NCBI RefSeq assembly: GCF_048569485.1
Contig: NC_134357.1
Span: 358,936,427-359,000,426 of the forward strand
Origin: Anomaloglossus baeobatrachus
Taxonomy: Eukaryota > Chordata > Amphibia > Anura > Aromobatidae
DNA: 64,000 nt
Direction: 5' to 3'
Shown here piece by piece: positions 49,625-60,591 of this stretch. The translations under genes and the position numbers were made by a program. The notes below the pieces were generated by a model. The model made no database searches and was not told the origin of the DNA. It saw nothing but the letters and a program-made list of their open reading frames with translations. Position 1 is the stretch's first letter. Each line of letters begins with the position of its first letter.

Positions 49625-50639
49625 TGGAACCTAGTGTCGTCAGGATTTCCTCAGGACGTGGTTGCCACCATGAGACAGGCTAGCATACCAACGTCCGCCA
49701 AGATTGACCACAGGACGTGGAAGATATTCTTATCTCGGTGCTCGGCGCAGGGTGTTTCTCCCTGGCCGGTTGCATCGTCTATGTTTCCTTCCTTCCTGCA
49801 ATCTAGGTTGGAAAAAGGGTTGTCGCTCAGTTCCCTTTAGGGACAAGTCTCAGCGCTATCTGTATTTTTTCAGAAACGACTTCCTCAGGTACGCACGTTC
49901 CTACGGGGAGTTTGTCGTCTCAGCACTCCGTACAAGCGGCCGTTAGAGCCCTGGGATCTGAACAAGGTTCTAATTGCTCTCCAGATGCCGCCTTTCGAGC
50001 CTTTGAAAGAGGTCTCCCTTCCCGCTTTTCTCGGGAAGTGGCCTTCTAGTAACGGTCTCGTCTCTTAGGAGAGTTTCCGAGCTAGCAACGCTCTCATACA
50101 AATCTCCCTTCCTGGTCCTTCACCAGGACAGGGTAGTTCTGCGTCCGATTCCGGAATTTCTCCCTAAGGTGGTATCCCACTTTCATATCAATCAGGATAT
50201 CACCTCACCTTCTTTGTGTCCTCGTCCAGTCCATCAATTTCAGAAGGATTTGCATCTGTTGGTTCTGGTGAGAGCACTCAGGTTCTACTTCCCGCATGGC
50301 GCTCCTGCGCCACCCGGATGCACTCTTTGTCCTTGTCGCTGGTCGGCGTAAACAGTCGCAAGCTTCTGAATCCACCCTGGCTCGGGGGATCGAGGAACCA
50401 ATTCTTGAAACCTACAGTTCTACTGGGCTTCTGGTTCTCTCAAGGCTGAAGGCCCATTCTGCCAGAGCCGTGGGTGCATCCTGGGCATTACGGCACCAGG
50501 CTACGGCTCAGCAGGTGTGTCAGGCACCTACCTGATTGAGTCTGCATACTTTTACCAAGCATTTTCAGGTGCATACCTACGCTTCGGCAGACGCCAGCCT
50601 AGGTAGATAAGTCCTTCAGGCGGCGATTGCCCACCTGTA
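49625..50639 (+). pseudogene. DIRS E tyrosine recombinase region (fossil)
   Basis: The AHSARAVGASWALRHQATAQ block and the surrounding order match the other recombinases. Broken. Confidence 0.75.
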
Positions 50640-51242
50640 GGAAAGGGCTGTTTGACGGCCCTATCACGAGGTATTCTTTTACCCACCCAGGGACTGCTTT
50701 TGGACGTCCCAATTGTCTGGGTCTCCCAATTAGGAGCGAAAAAGAAGAAGGGAATTTTGTTTACTTACCGTAAATTCCTTTTCTTCTAGCTCCAATTGGG
50801 AGACCCAGCACCCGCCCTGTTTTCTCGGGGTTTTTCTGTTTTTTCGGGTACACATGTTGTTCATGTGGTATGGTTCAGTTCTCCGATGTTTCCTCGGATT
50901 GAATTGGTCTTTAAACCAGTTATTGGCTTTCCTCCTTCTTGCTTTGGCACTAAAACTGGTGAGCCAGTGATCCCACTGGGGGTGTATAGCCAGAAGGGGA
51001 GGGGCCTTACACTTTTAAGTGTAATACTTTGTGTGGCCTCCGGAGGCAATAGCTATACACCCAATTGTCTGGGTCTCCCAATTGGAGCTAGAAGAAAAGG
51101 AATTTACGGTAAGTAAACAAAATTCCCTTCTCCCTTCTTCTTTGTCGCTCCATTGGGAGACCCAGACAATTGGGACGTCCAAAAGCAGTCCCTGGGTGGG
51201 TAAAAGAATACCTCGATAAAAAGAGTCGAAAACGACCCTATC

Positions 51243-52270
51243 TTACAGGTGGGCAACCGCCGCCTGAAGGACTCGCCTACCTAGGCTGGCATCTGCCGAA
51301 GCATAGGCATGCACCTGATAGTGTTTCGTGAAAGTGTGCAGACTCGACCAGGTAGCCGCCTGACACACCTGCTGAGCCGTAGCCTGGTGCCGCAATGCCC
51401 AGGACGCACCCACGGCTCTGGTGGAATGGGCTTTCAGCCCTGAAGGAACCGGAAGCCCAGACGAACGGTAGGCTTCAAGAATCGGTTCCTTGATCCACCG
51501 AGTCAAGGTTGACTTGGAAGCCTGCGACCCCTTACGCTGGCCAGCGACAAGGACAAAGAGCGCATCAGAACGGCGCAGGGGCGCCGTGCGAGAAATGTAG
51601 AGCCTGAGTGCTCTCACGAGATCTAACAAGTGCAAATCCTTTTCACATTGGTGAACTGGATTAGGACAAAAAGAAGGTAAGGAGATATCCTGATTGAGAT
51701 GAAAGGGGGATACCACCTTAGGGAGAAATTCCGGGACCGGACACTGAACCACCTTATCCTGGTGAAACACCAGGAAGGGGGCTTTGCATGACAGCGCTGC
51801 TAGCTCAGACACTCTCCGAAGTGATGTGACTGCCACTAGGAAGACCACCTTCTGCGAAAGGCGTGAAAGAGAGACATCCCTCATCGGCTCGAAAGGTGGT
51901 TTCTGAAGAGCCGTTAGCACCCTGTTAAGATCCCAGGGTTCTAGCGGACGCTTGTAAGGTGGGACTATGTGGCAAACCCCCTGCAGGAACGTGCGTACCT
52001 GCGGAAGCCTGGCTAGACGCTTTTGAAAAAAACACGGAAAGCGCCGATACTTGTCCCTTGAGAGAGCCGAGAGACAAACCCTTGTCCAGTCCGGATTGAA
52101 GGAAAGACAGAAAAGTGGGCAAGGCAAACGGCCAGGGAGTAAAACCCTGATCAGAGCACCAGGATAAGAAGATCCTCCACGTCCTGTGGTAGATCTTGGC
52201 GGACGTTGGTTTCCTGGCCTGTCTCATGGTGGCAATGACATCCTGAGATAACCCTGAGGACGCTAGGATC
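51243..52270 (-). pseudogene. DIRS F tyrosine recombinase region (fossil, well preserved)
   Basis: A long nearly continuous stretch with SRLSQKVVFLVAVTSLRRVS, KAHSTRAVGASWALRHQATA and KHYQVHAYASADASLGRRVL. It is the best subfamily 2 recombinase in the window. Confidence 0.85.
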
Positions 52271-52274
52271 CAGG

Positions 52275-54120
52275 ACTCAATGGCCACACAGTCAGGTTGA
52301 GGGCCGCAGAATTCAGATGGAAAAATGGCCCTTGAGACAGCAAGTCTGGTCGGTCTGGTAGTGCCCACGGTTGACCCACCGTGAGATGCCACAGATCCGG
52401 ATACCACGACCTCCTCGGCCAGTCTGGGGCGATGGATGGCGAGGCGGCAGTCGGACCTGATCTTGTGTAACACTCTGGGCAGCAGTGCCAGAGGAGGAAA
52501 TACATAAGGCAGTCGAAACTGCGACCAATCCTGAACTAAAGCGTCTGCCGCCAGAGCTCTGTGATCTTGAGACCGTGCCATGAATGCCGGGACCTTGTTG
52601 TTGTGCCGGGACGCCATTAGGTCGACGTCCGGCGTTCCCCAGCGGCAACAGATCTCTTGAAACACGTCCGGGTGAAGAGACCATTCCCCTGCGTCCATGC
52701 CCTGGCGACTGAGAAAGTCTGCTTCCCAGTTTTCTACGCCCGGGATGTGAACTGCGGAGATGGTGGAGGCTGTGGCTTCCACCCACAGCAGAATCCGCCG
52801 AACTTCTTGGAAGGCTTGACGACTGCGTGTGCCGCCTTGGTGGTTGATGTACGCCACCGCCGTGGCGTTGTCCGACTGAATTCGGATCTGCCTGCCCTCC
52901 AGCCACAGCTGGAACGCCTTTAGGGCTAGATACACTGCCCTTATCTCCAGAACATTGATCTGAAGGGAGGACTCTGTCGGAGTCCAGGTTCCCTGAGCCC
53001 TGTGGTGTAGGAAGACCGCTCCCCACCCTGACAGACTCGCGTCCGTCGTGACCACAGCCCAGGATGGGGGCAGGAAGGATTTTCCCTTCGACAAAGAAGT
53101 GGGAAGAAGCCACCACTGAAGAGAGGCTTTGGCTGCCCGAGAAAGGGAGACGTTCCTGTCGAGGGACGTCGACCTCCTGTCCCATTTGCGGAGAATGTCC
53201 CATTGGAGTGGACGCAGATGAAACTGCGCAAATGGAACTGCCTCCATTGCTGCCACCATCTTCCCTAGGAAGTGCATGAGGCGCCTCAAGGGGTGTGACT
53301 GGGCTCGAAGGAGAGATTGCACCCCTGTCCGTAGTGAACGCTGTTTGTCCAGCGGTAGCTTCACTATCGCTGAGAGAGTATGAAACTCCATCCCGAGGTA
53401 AGTTAGCGATTGGGTCGGTGTCAATTTTGACTTTGGGAAATTGATGATCCACCCGAACCTCTGGAGAGTCTCCAGAGCAGTGTTCAGGCTGTGTTGGCAT
53501 GCCACCCGGGAGGGTGCCTTGACTAGAAGATCGTCTAAGTAAGGGAGTGTCCCTGAGAGTGTAGGACTGCCACCACTGTTGCCATGACCTTGGTGAAGAC
53601 CCGTGGGCTGTTGCCAGGCCGAAAGGCAGTGCCACGAACTGAAGGTGTTCGTCTCCGATGGCGAAACGCAGGAAGCGTTGATGCTCTGGTGCAATCGGCA
53701 CGTGGAGATAAGCATCCCTGATGTCGATTGATGCTAGGAATTCTCCTTGGGACATCGAGGCGATGACAGAGCGGAGAGATTCCATCCGGAACCGTCTGGT
53801 TTTCACGTGTCTGTTGAGCAGTTTGAGGTCCAGAACGGGAAGGAATGATCCGTCCTTTTTTGGCACCACGAACAAGTTGGAGTAAAAACCGCAACCACAT
53901 TCTTGAAGGGGAACGGGGATCACCACTCCTTCTGCCTTCAGAGTGTTCACCGCCTGAAATATTGCATCGGCTCGCTCGGGGGGCGGAGATGTTCTGAAGA
54001 AACGAGTCGGAGGACGAGAGCTGAGCTCTATCCTGTAACCGTGAGACAGAATGTCTCTCACCCATCGGTCTTGGACATGTGGCAACCAGGCGTCGCAAAA
54101 GCGGGAGAGCCTGCCACCGA
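52275..54120 (-). pseudogene. DIRS F reverse transcriptase-RNase H region (fossil, well preserved)
   Basis: Blocks VVPKKDGSFLPVLDLKLLNR, SIDIRDAYLHVPIA, PYLDDLLVKA, then RNase H with TTDASLSGWGAVFLHHRAQG and QSDNATAVAYINHQGG, then the connector VFPPLALLPRVLHKIRSD. Broken. Confidence 0.86.
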
Positions 54121-54124
54121 CCGA

Positions 54125-55580
54125 GGATGCGGTTTGGGGAGGTCGAAAGTCATGAGGAGGCCGCCTTGGGGGCGGTTCCTCCGGCGGTCTTTTTAGGACG
54201 TGACTTAGACCGCCATGAATCAGGGTTCCTTTGGCCCTTCTGTGGCCTGTTGGACGTGGAGAATTGAGACCTGGCTGAGGGCCGAAAGGACCGAAACCTC
54301 GGTTGTATCTTCCGTTGCTGAGGTCTGTTTGGTTTGGACTGGGGTAAGGACGAGTCCTTTCCCTTGGATTGTTTAAAGGGAACCTGTCAGCAGAAATTTC
54401 CCCTAAAACCTAACAGATTCCCCCTCTGCAGCTCCTGGGCTGCATTCTAGAAAGGTCCCTGTTATTATTGGGCCCCCTTTCTGACCAAAAAAAAGAGTTT
54501 ATAAAGAGGTACCTTTTTGGCTTCGGATTCTATAAATCAGACACGGGGGCGGGCAGCCTGATGGCCGTTATTCTGCCCCCTGGTCCTGTATGCCGCCCCC
54601 ATCGCTGATTTCCATACTTTTGGACGCCGCCCACTGCTCCAGCCATCCCCGCGCATGCCCAGTGCCAGTCTCACGGGACTGAGCACTGTGACTGCTGGTG
54701 ACGTGTGCGCAGGCAAGTGATTATGGGCGGGACTGTGACTGTTATCAGCAAGTACCCGCCCATAATCTCGTGAGCGCGCAAACCTCTCCAGCGTCACACT
54801 GTGCTCAGTGTAGATGCTAGACTGTATGGGCTGCTTCCAGGGATGACGTCCCTTTGTCACGTGATAGGGGCGTGTTCAAAATACTATCACGTGACAAAGG
54901 GATAGAATCCGAAGCCAAAAAGGTACCTCTTTATAAACTCTTTTTTTTGGTCAGAAAGGGGGCCCAATAATAACAGGGACCTTTCTAGAATTCAGCCCAG
55001 GAGCTGCAGAGGGGGAATCTGTTAGGTTTTAGGGGAAATTTCTGCTGACAGGTTCCCTTTAATAATTTCATCCAATTGCTCGCCAAACAGACTGTGATGA
55101 AGTCGAGGGAAGTTCCCAGCGAGCCCGCTTAGCCGGTCTGGGACTGCGGTCCGTGTCGGAGTCCTCACCGTGGGACCTAGGAGTCACCTCAGGAGCACTT
55201 TGCTGCGCCGACCGAGGGGGGCCTGGGGGCAATGATTCAACAGTGCCCGGGGCCTGAGTTACCGATCTGGACTGCAAAGCTTCTATTATCTTAGCAGACC
55301 ATCTGTCCATAGACTGAGCCATGGATTGTGAAAGTGACTCAGAAAGTTTCTCAGCCAACACTGCAAACTCTGTCCCTGCCACCTGGCCAGTGGAAGCCGG
55401 TGGTTCTACCTGGGCCGAGGGTCCCACCAGTGCCTGAGGCTCCGGCTGAGTGAGTGTCACAGGGGCCGAGCATTGCACACAATGAGGGTAGGTGGAACCT
55501 GCAGGTAACATAGCCGCACAAGAGGTACATCTTGCAAAATAAGCCTGTGCCTTGGCACCCTTGCTTTTTGCGGACGACAT
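54125..55580 (-). pseudogene. DIRS F gag-like region (fossil, split by a MITE)
   Basis: The start side has GAKAQAYFARCTSCAAMLPA followed by YPHCVQCSAP, giving two cysteine pairs as in subfamily 1. A TTAA MITE sits inside. Broken. Confidence 0.7.
54377..55058. mobile_element. TTAA MITE inserted in DIRS F
   Basis: Inverted ends AGGGAACCTGTCAGCAGAAA are perfect and the arms extend well over 100 bp (CAGCTCCTGGGCTG, GGTACCTCTTTATAAACTC). It is flanked by TTAA at 54373-54376 and 55059-55062. It is non-coding, 682 bp. The TTAA target with an AGGG start fits the Kolobok/T2 group known from Xenopus; piggyBac is the alternative. Confidence 0.85.
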
Positions 55581-56973
55581 GCTGTTGTCTCCTCTTAGAG
55601 CAATCAGTGAGGGTATATAGCCAAAAGCAAATAATGCGGCCGAACAGAGCAAATGTATACAATATATGGATATATATATATACACTTCGGCACCCAGGGG
55701 GGCCAGCACCTGGTAACCGGTGCGGCTTACCGACCGCCCAAAGCGGTTGTGTGTCCACCAGATTCCCTGCCTGGGCCTCCCAGAGCTGTTGGAGCTCGGT
55801 CTGAAGTTCTCCACCGGCAGAAGTGATGATAACAATGGCTGCCAGCGTTCTCAGAGGAGGAGGGGGCCGTGGGCGTGCCTCAAAGTGCGGGAATCTGGTG
55901 CCCCACAGTGCTCAGTGAGGGGGGAGGAGGATACCTAAGTATGCTCCAGCCCTCACCGCTGACGTGCAGTCTAGCGTCCCGCCCTTACCCCTGACTGGCA
56001 GGCCCGGGGGCGGGAGTATGCGGTACTAGGCCGCAGAAGCCGGGGACTAAATTTAGTAACGCGGCCGGGAAACAGGCGCGGTCGTCCCGGCGACAGAAAA
56101 CACACAGCAGCCGCTGCAGCGTCTGTTACACAGGCGCTCTATGCGCCGTCCCCAAGGGGACACAGTTTCTCTAAGAAGCAGGGCCTGTCCCTGATGATAC
56201 CCGGTCTCCTGTCCGTCAGATTCCCCCAGGGGCTGCGGAGGGAGCCCGGTCCCAGTGCATGGTGACCGGTTAGGATCCCACTTCTCCCAGAGCCTCCAAG
56301 GGATGGGGAAGGATAACGGCATGTGGCTCCAGCCTTTGTACCCGCAATGGGTACCTCAACCTTAACAACACCGCCGACCATAGTGGGGTGAGGAGGGAGC
56401 ATGCCGGGAGCCCTGTTAGGGGCCCTCTTTTCTTCCATCCGATAAAGTCAGCAGCTGCTGCTGACTAAAATGTGGAGCTTGCGTGAATGTGTGCCTCCTT
56501 CAACACAAAGCATAAAAACTGATGGGCCCGTGATGCACGGGAGGGTGTATAGGCAGAGGGGAGGGGTTACACTTTTTAAAGTGTAATACTTTGTGTGGCC
56601 TCCGGAGGCAGAAGCTATACACCCCAATTGTCTGGGTCTCCCAATGGAGCGACAAAGAAAGCATTTTTTCAATTGGAAGGGTATGATGAAAAATGCCCGG
56701 TGACATAACTCCTCCTCCAGCAGCCATTGTATAGATGAGAGAGCTGCTCAGTTAGTAAATGTATACAAAATAGAGGCCCCCGTTAAAATAAGTGTCCCCT
56801 GTTAAATAAAGATTAGGTGGCCCTCTATGGTGCGTTACCACTGTCACATATTACATTGGCAAGTTCCCCTGATACATCTCAAAGAGCCAACAGATGTCCT
56901 ACTGACATACATTTGGCCAGCATATACTGATACCCTGGTGGCCAACACAGCATACAAAATATCTATACAATAC

Positions 56974-57154
56974 CTTTTTTCCTAAAGGACTCTTCATCCA
57001 GGTCAAAATCCTTCTCTTCCACAGGTTCTGGTTCCACTTCTTTCGTTTCGGGAACCTGTGTCTCCTCCACCGGCTGTTCACCTCCTTCTTCATCCAACAT
57101 GAAGGGCTTCTTCTTCTTCTTTTTCTTCCTGGTCATGGTAGGGTCGAAGATCAT
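56974..57154 (-). CDS. EIF2S2: EIF2S2 exon 2 (N-terminal K-box 1)
   Basis: This exon encodes residues 6-65, starting [20 protein letters not shown] and ending FRKK plus the first base of an Asp codon. The acceptor reads TTTTAG before ATG at 57154, and the donor after 56974 is GTATTG. The run of seven lysines is the first of three lysine blocks that in eIF2-beta bind eIF5 and the eIF2B epsilon subunit. The rest is acidic ([20 protein letters not shown]), as in other vertebrates. The first codon here is ATG, but vertebrate proteins have MSGDE before it, so the true start should lie in an upstream exon. No other start is needed to explain the reading frame. Confidence 0.93.
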
Positions 57155-58240
57155 CTAAAACACAAGACTTATCCGTTTATCATTTCTACACATAAAAAGC
57201 AAAAGGGGAAATTCATTAGGATTGATGTTCAGTTCGGCAGTCTAGATCCAGAGTCCACAGGAGGTCACTTAATAGGTTAAGGAGAACAGGGGTCCCACTA
57301 TACATTACTAAACATGACATGACTGGAGTACATTTTCTGGCGCATGGGCAGGTAAAGCTTGATTAGATTAATATTTTTTTTTTCTTAATTCAGTCACACA
57401 CTGATTGTATGAGGCCTCACATATATGTCCAAGTTAGGTCCCAAAAACATGAGTAGCTGTGGAGCCCAGTATATATGGAGGATAGCAACGCACAGGAGAA
57501 CTCATTCAAGGGAAACAAAGCTTTAGGTCTCGCCCAGAAAGGATTTGTGCAAGTTACACCACGGGTAACATACAGTGCACATGAGAGAAAACCTGTCATT
57601 AGCTTCATGGTGCCCAAGCAATAGGTAGCAAGAATCAGAGCCTGGCTGCAATCCAGAGACGAGAGTTTGAAAGACTGAGGACTATAGGGAGATATGAGAC
57701 CAGTCTGATGAAGTCCTTGGTCAGCTTCTCTCCACCCAACTCCAGATGATTGAAAGGTGTCTCCTATGTATACACATGGGACAGACCTGTCAATCAACTG
57801 GACAGGGAGGGAAGAAAAAATAAACCAAAACACCTGTATGATGATCTGGTGAGAGGATGCGCAGACCATCCTCTCAGGATCTCTGGGGGCTGACAGGCCA
57901 AACATTGCCGCTAGATAGGCCTACATTTACCAGGATGGATTTTTGGAGCCAAACTCGCTTGTTTCTAGATGAACCTAAACCAATAACTAACGTCACTTAT
58001 CTGAAGCCATTCTACGGTTACGGGACATTACTTCGTATAAGGATGTCTCTCCCTATTAAAGGCCCGTAAATACTGCACTTTTTGGTAATATATGAAACTT
58101 TTCAAGCCATAAACTAGAATTATGGTTTGAAAAGGGCGGAATGTGGTTGAAATGTTGCGATAGTTAACTATTTTATGTCTCGAACAATAAAGTAGATTTC
58201 TTGAGGAATAAACATAATGCCTTGGATACTTTTGTTGGAG
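57155..58240. other. EIF2S2 intron 1, nothing else seen
   Basis: Upstream of exon 2. No exon 1 candidate (ATGTCNGGNGANGAG followed by GT on the minus strand) was found here or further right. Confidence 0.4.
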
Positions 58241-58243
58241 TTA

Positions 58244-58732
58244 GGCCTATGCCACAAGGCATGAAAATCGGAGCGAGTGGAATGCGATGTTTTATTGCAT
58301 TCCACTCGGAACCAATATTAGCCTACGTGTCAGCACCCATGAGCGATTTTCTCAGCCCTAATTGGACTGAGAAAACAATCACAGCATACTGCGACTATAA
58401 TGCGATCCTGTTTTCTCTCGCACTCCATTCAAGTCTATGGGGTGAGAGAAAAATCGCACTTCACTCGCGGTACACTGGTGTACCGCGAGTGCAGGGTGAG
58501 AATGGCAAAAGCCGGCAAGGGAGGAGAGAGGGAGATGAATCCCACCCACCCCTCTGCAGCGCATGCCCGCCCGCCCCTCCGCAGAGCCGGCCCGCCCCCC
58601 GCAGCTGAGGTCCGATAGCATGATTGGACCACAGTCACAGTGACACCCGCATGACACTCAACTCCTGCTGTGCAGTCAGCATGAGCCGAGTGTCATGCAA
58701 GGATCGCAGTAGATCCCCGTGTAGCCCCGGCC
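58244..58732. mobile_element. Probable Harbinger-like MITE (GGCC ends)
   Basis: TTA (58241-58243) precedes GGCCTATGCCACAAGGCATG, and GGCC precedes TTA at 58733-58735. The termini are only weakly complementary beyond the first bases. Internal palindromes such as GAGTGGAATGCGATG/CATTCCACTC are clear. Non-coding. Confidence 0.5.
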
Positions 58733-58735
58733 TTA

Positions 58736-59396
58736 TAGGCAATATGATAGAGAGTTGTGCGAAGCAAGCACGGGTCTGATGAAGTAGTGCACGAGAATCG
58801 TACTGCAAAGTGTAAAGGATTATGGGAAGGAGTTGTTTCAGTAATCAATTATTATTAAAGGGTTATACATTTTATACAAAGGGTTAAAGTTCGCACTGTA
58901 TGGATGATACTTGTTGCTAGTGTAATAAATATGGTGCGGGTTTTCCACCTGGAAAACATACACTGAAAAATCTATGATGGTGGGAAGTTTAGCAGTAGAG
59001 TGGCATCACTAGCCCCAAATTTGCCCTGTTTGTGACTGAGGTGGCGCAGGTAACTGCTCATTCTGTAGCCATCTACGTCACCATAGCAAGGAGTAGAATA
59101 TTACAAGTAGCCTTGCAAAAAGAAAAACCATAATCAAAACATGGTGCTTTCAGCTTTTATCACCAAGTCACACACAGGTGGCAAATGTAGAGACATTGGG
59201 ACGTCCCCATGGTGCCTCACCCTATGCCATTACCCAAATGGTAGCATTTCAGCAGAATTGTAAGCCAAACCTCAGCAGAAATGTGAACCTCACAATGATA
59301 CGTTTCTCTCTGTAGAGTCTACTGCTGACAATGGCTTCCAAATACTGACAAGGGAATAAGGCCGCATCCTCCACCTTCTAGTAAGCACATTCAGCT
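58736..59396. other. no recognised feature
   Basis: Intergenic or intronic sequence; nothing recognised. Confidence 0.4.
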
Positions 59397-59399
59397 TTA

Positions 59400-59780
59400 G
59401 GCCTCGCTCACACTGGAGTGTCCCATTCTCATCCAGAATAGTGGGACAAGTGAAATCAGTTTGATATTCCATATGCCATGTGAGTGTGATTATTTTCTCG
59501 CCTAGCATCCGTCTGTATCCCTTAAAACTAAACGTCACAAGGACGCCGATAGAAATGCGTGTGGCATCCGATTTTCTCTTGTACCCATTGATTTGCAATG
59601 ACGAGTCGTGTATGGCAGAACAGTGCAATCACTGCATGCTGCAATTTTATCAGTCTGAATTGAGCTGAGAAAAAACCTCACAGATCTGCTCTGTCTCATT
59701 GACCAACATTGGGCTAAATGCAATGCGATTTGTTTCTTACACTGTACTCATTCATTTTATACGCCAGTGGGAGAGAACCC
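59400..59780. mobile_element. Probable worn MITE (GGCCTCGCTCACACTGG end)
   Basis: TTA (59397-59399) precedes GGCCTCGCTCACACTGGAGT. ACGCCAGTGGGAGAGAACCC near 59780 is an imperfect inverse. The right target copy is not convincing. Confidence 0.4.
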
Positions 59781-59877
59781 TTTCTGAAGGCAATTGTATT
59801 CAACAATGTGCAGTACAGCACAGTGTCCACTAGATGTCAGTACTTTTGGATGAATACTTGTAATAATGCTGCCTTAA

Positions 59878-60587
59878 AGGGAACCTGTCAGGTGCAATAT
59901 GCACCCAGAACCATGAGCAGTTCTGGGTGCATATTGCTAATCCCTGCCTAATGCTGTATACACTAGCACAAAGGGATCTTTAGAAAAAGTATTTCTAAAG
60001 ATCTTTTATGATATGCTAATGGCGCAGGGACTAGTGGCAAGGCCGTTCGTTCCCCCGAGTAGGCCTCCCTCTTAGCATGTTAGCACGCCCACAAGGGTGT
60101 GCTAACATGCTATTCAATGCCACGCGTCATCAGTGTTGATGTGTGCACCTGTGTCTGTTGTCACCACATCAGAACGCCAGACTTGGGGTCCGTGCACATG
60201 ATCAGAATGCCCGCCACTTCTGGTCAAGTGCACTAGACCTCTCTGAATCTGGGGCGCATGACCAAAAGGGCGGCAACTACTGATCATGCGCACTGACCCT
60301 AAGCCCAGCGGTCTGAAGCGGTGACTATGGACACATGTACACACATCACCGCTGATGATGCTGGGCAATGGACATTGAATAGCATTGTTCGCATGCTCCA
60401 GTGGGTGTGCTAACATGCTAACAGGGCGGACTACTAGGAGAAACCAACGCCTTTGTGACTAGTCCCTGCACTCATTAGCATATCATAAAGGACCTTTATA
60501 AATACTTTTTCTAAAGATCTCTATGTATGCTACTAGATACATAACTGCTTGTGCTTCTGGGTGCACATAGGACCTGAAAGATTCACT
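59878..60587. mobile_element. TTAA MITE, 710 bp
   Basis: Starts AGGGAACCTGTCAGGTGCAA after TTAA (59874-59877) and ends CCTGAAAGATTCACT before TTAA (60588-60591). It shares CAGTTCTGGGTGCATATT and GCTAATGnnGCAGGGACTAG with the element at 43899-44627. Non-coding. Confidence 0.75.
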
Positions 60588-60591
60588 TTAA

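Larger units (their letters stand above)
45193..51123 (+). mobile_element. DIRS element E (subfamily 2), nested in the ICR of F
   Basis: DIRS fossil of about 5.9 kb, the only full-length copy on the plus strand. Left ITR at about 45195-45365, ICR at about 50690-50815, right ITR at about 50960-51123. The ICR reads AATTAGGAGCGAAAAAGAAG then GGGAATTTTGTTTACTTACC, which is the reverse complement of its left end joined to that of its right end. Host sequence on both sides is the ICR of F. It is broken in many places (more than ten by eye). Confidence 0.88.
44801..56661 (-). mobile_element. DIRS element F (subfamily 2), host of nested element E
   Basis: DIRS fossil spanning 11.9 kb because element E and a MITE lie inside it; its own sequence is about 5.2 kb. 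Right ITR at about 44801-44990, left ITR at about 56510-56661. The ICR is split by E into 45138-45192 and 51124-51180. The TTAA MITE at 54377-55058 interrupts the gag-like region. Coding blocks in order are gag-like, reverse transcriptase-RNase H and tyrosine recombinase. It is broken, with about five interruptions by eye besides the two insertions. It must predate E. Confidence 0.88.
5372..57154 (-). other. EIF2S2: EIF2S2 gene body, coding exons 2 to 9 (exon 1 not seen)
   Basis: This is the host gene for the beta subunit of eIF2, the GTP-binding factor that brings initiator Met-tRNA to the 40S ribosome in the cytosol. Eight minus-strand exons were placed by matching the known vertebrate protein and checking each acceptor (AG) and donor (GT). 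The exon lengths 181, 101, 136, 101, 149, 57, 86 and 176 bp join in consistent phase and give 328 codons plus a stop. Adding the usual exon-1 residues MSGDE gives 333, the human length. Intron lengths from 5' to 3' are about 13182, 8006, 84, 11357, 94, 1162 and 16911 bp. The long introns hold DIRS elements. No coding disruption was seen, so the gene looks functional. Exon 1, the 5' UTR and the promoter are not identified. Confidence 0.96.

Noticed and set aside
55665-55690. Short TA dinucleotide run
   Set aside because: Too short to be more than background microsatellite sequence.
58400-58660. GC-rich patch considered as the EIF2S2 promoter/CpG island and exon 1
   Set aside because: No MSGDE-coding sequence with a donor was found on the minus strand. 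The patch lies inside a probable MITE with mirror-image ends.
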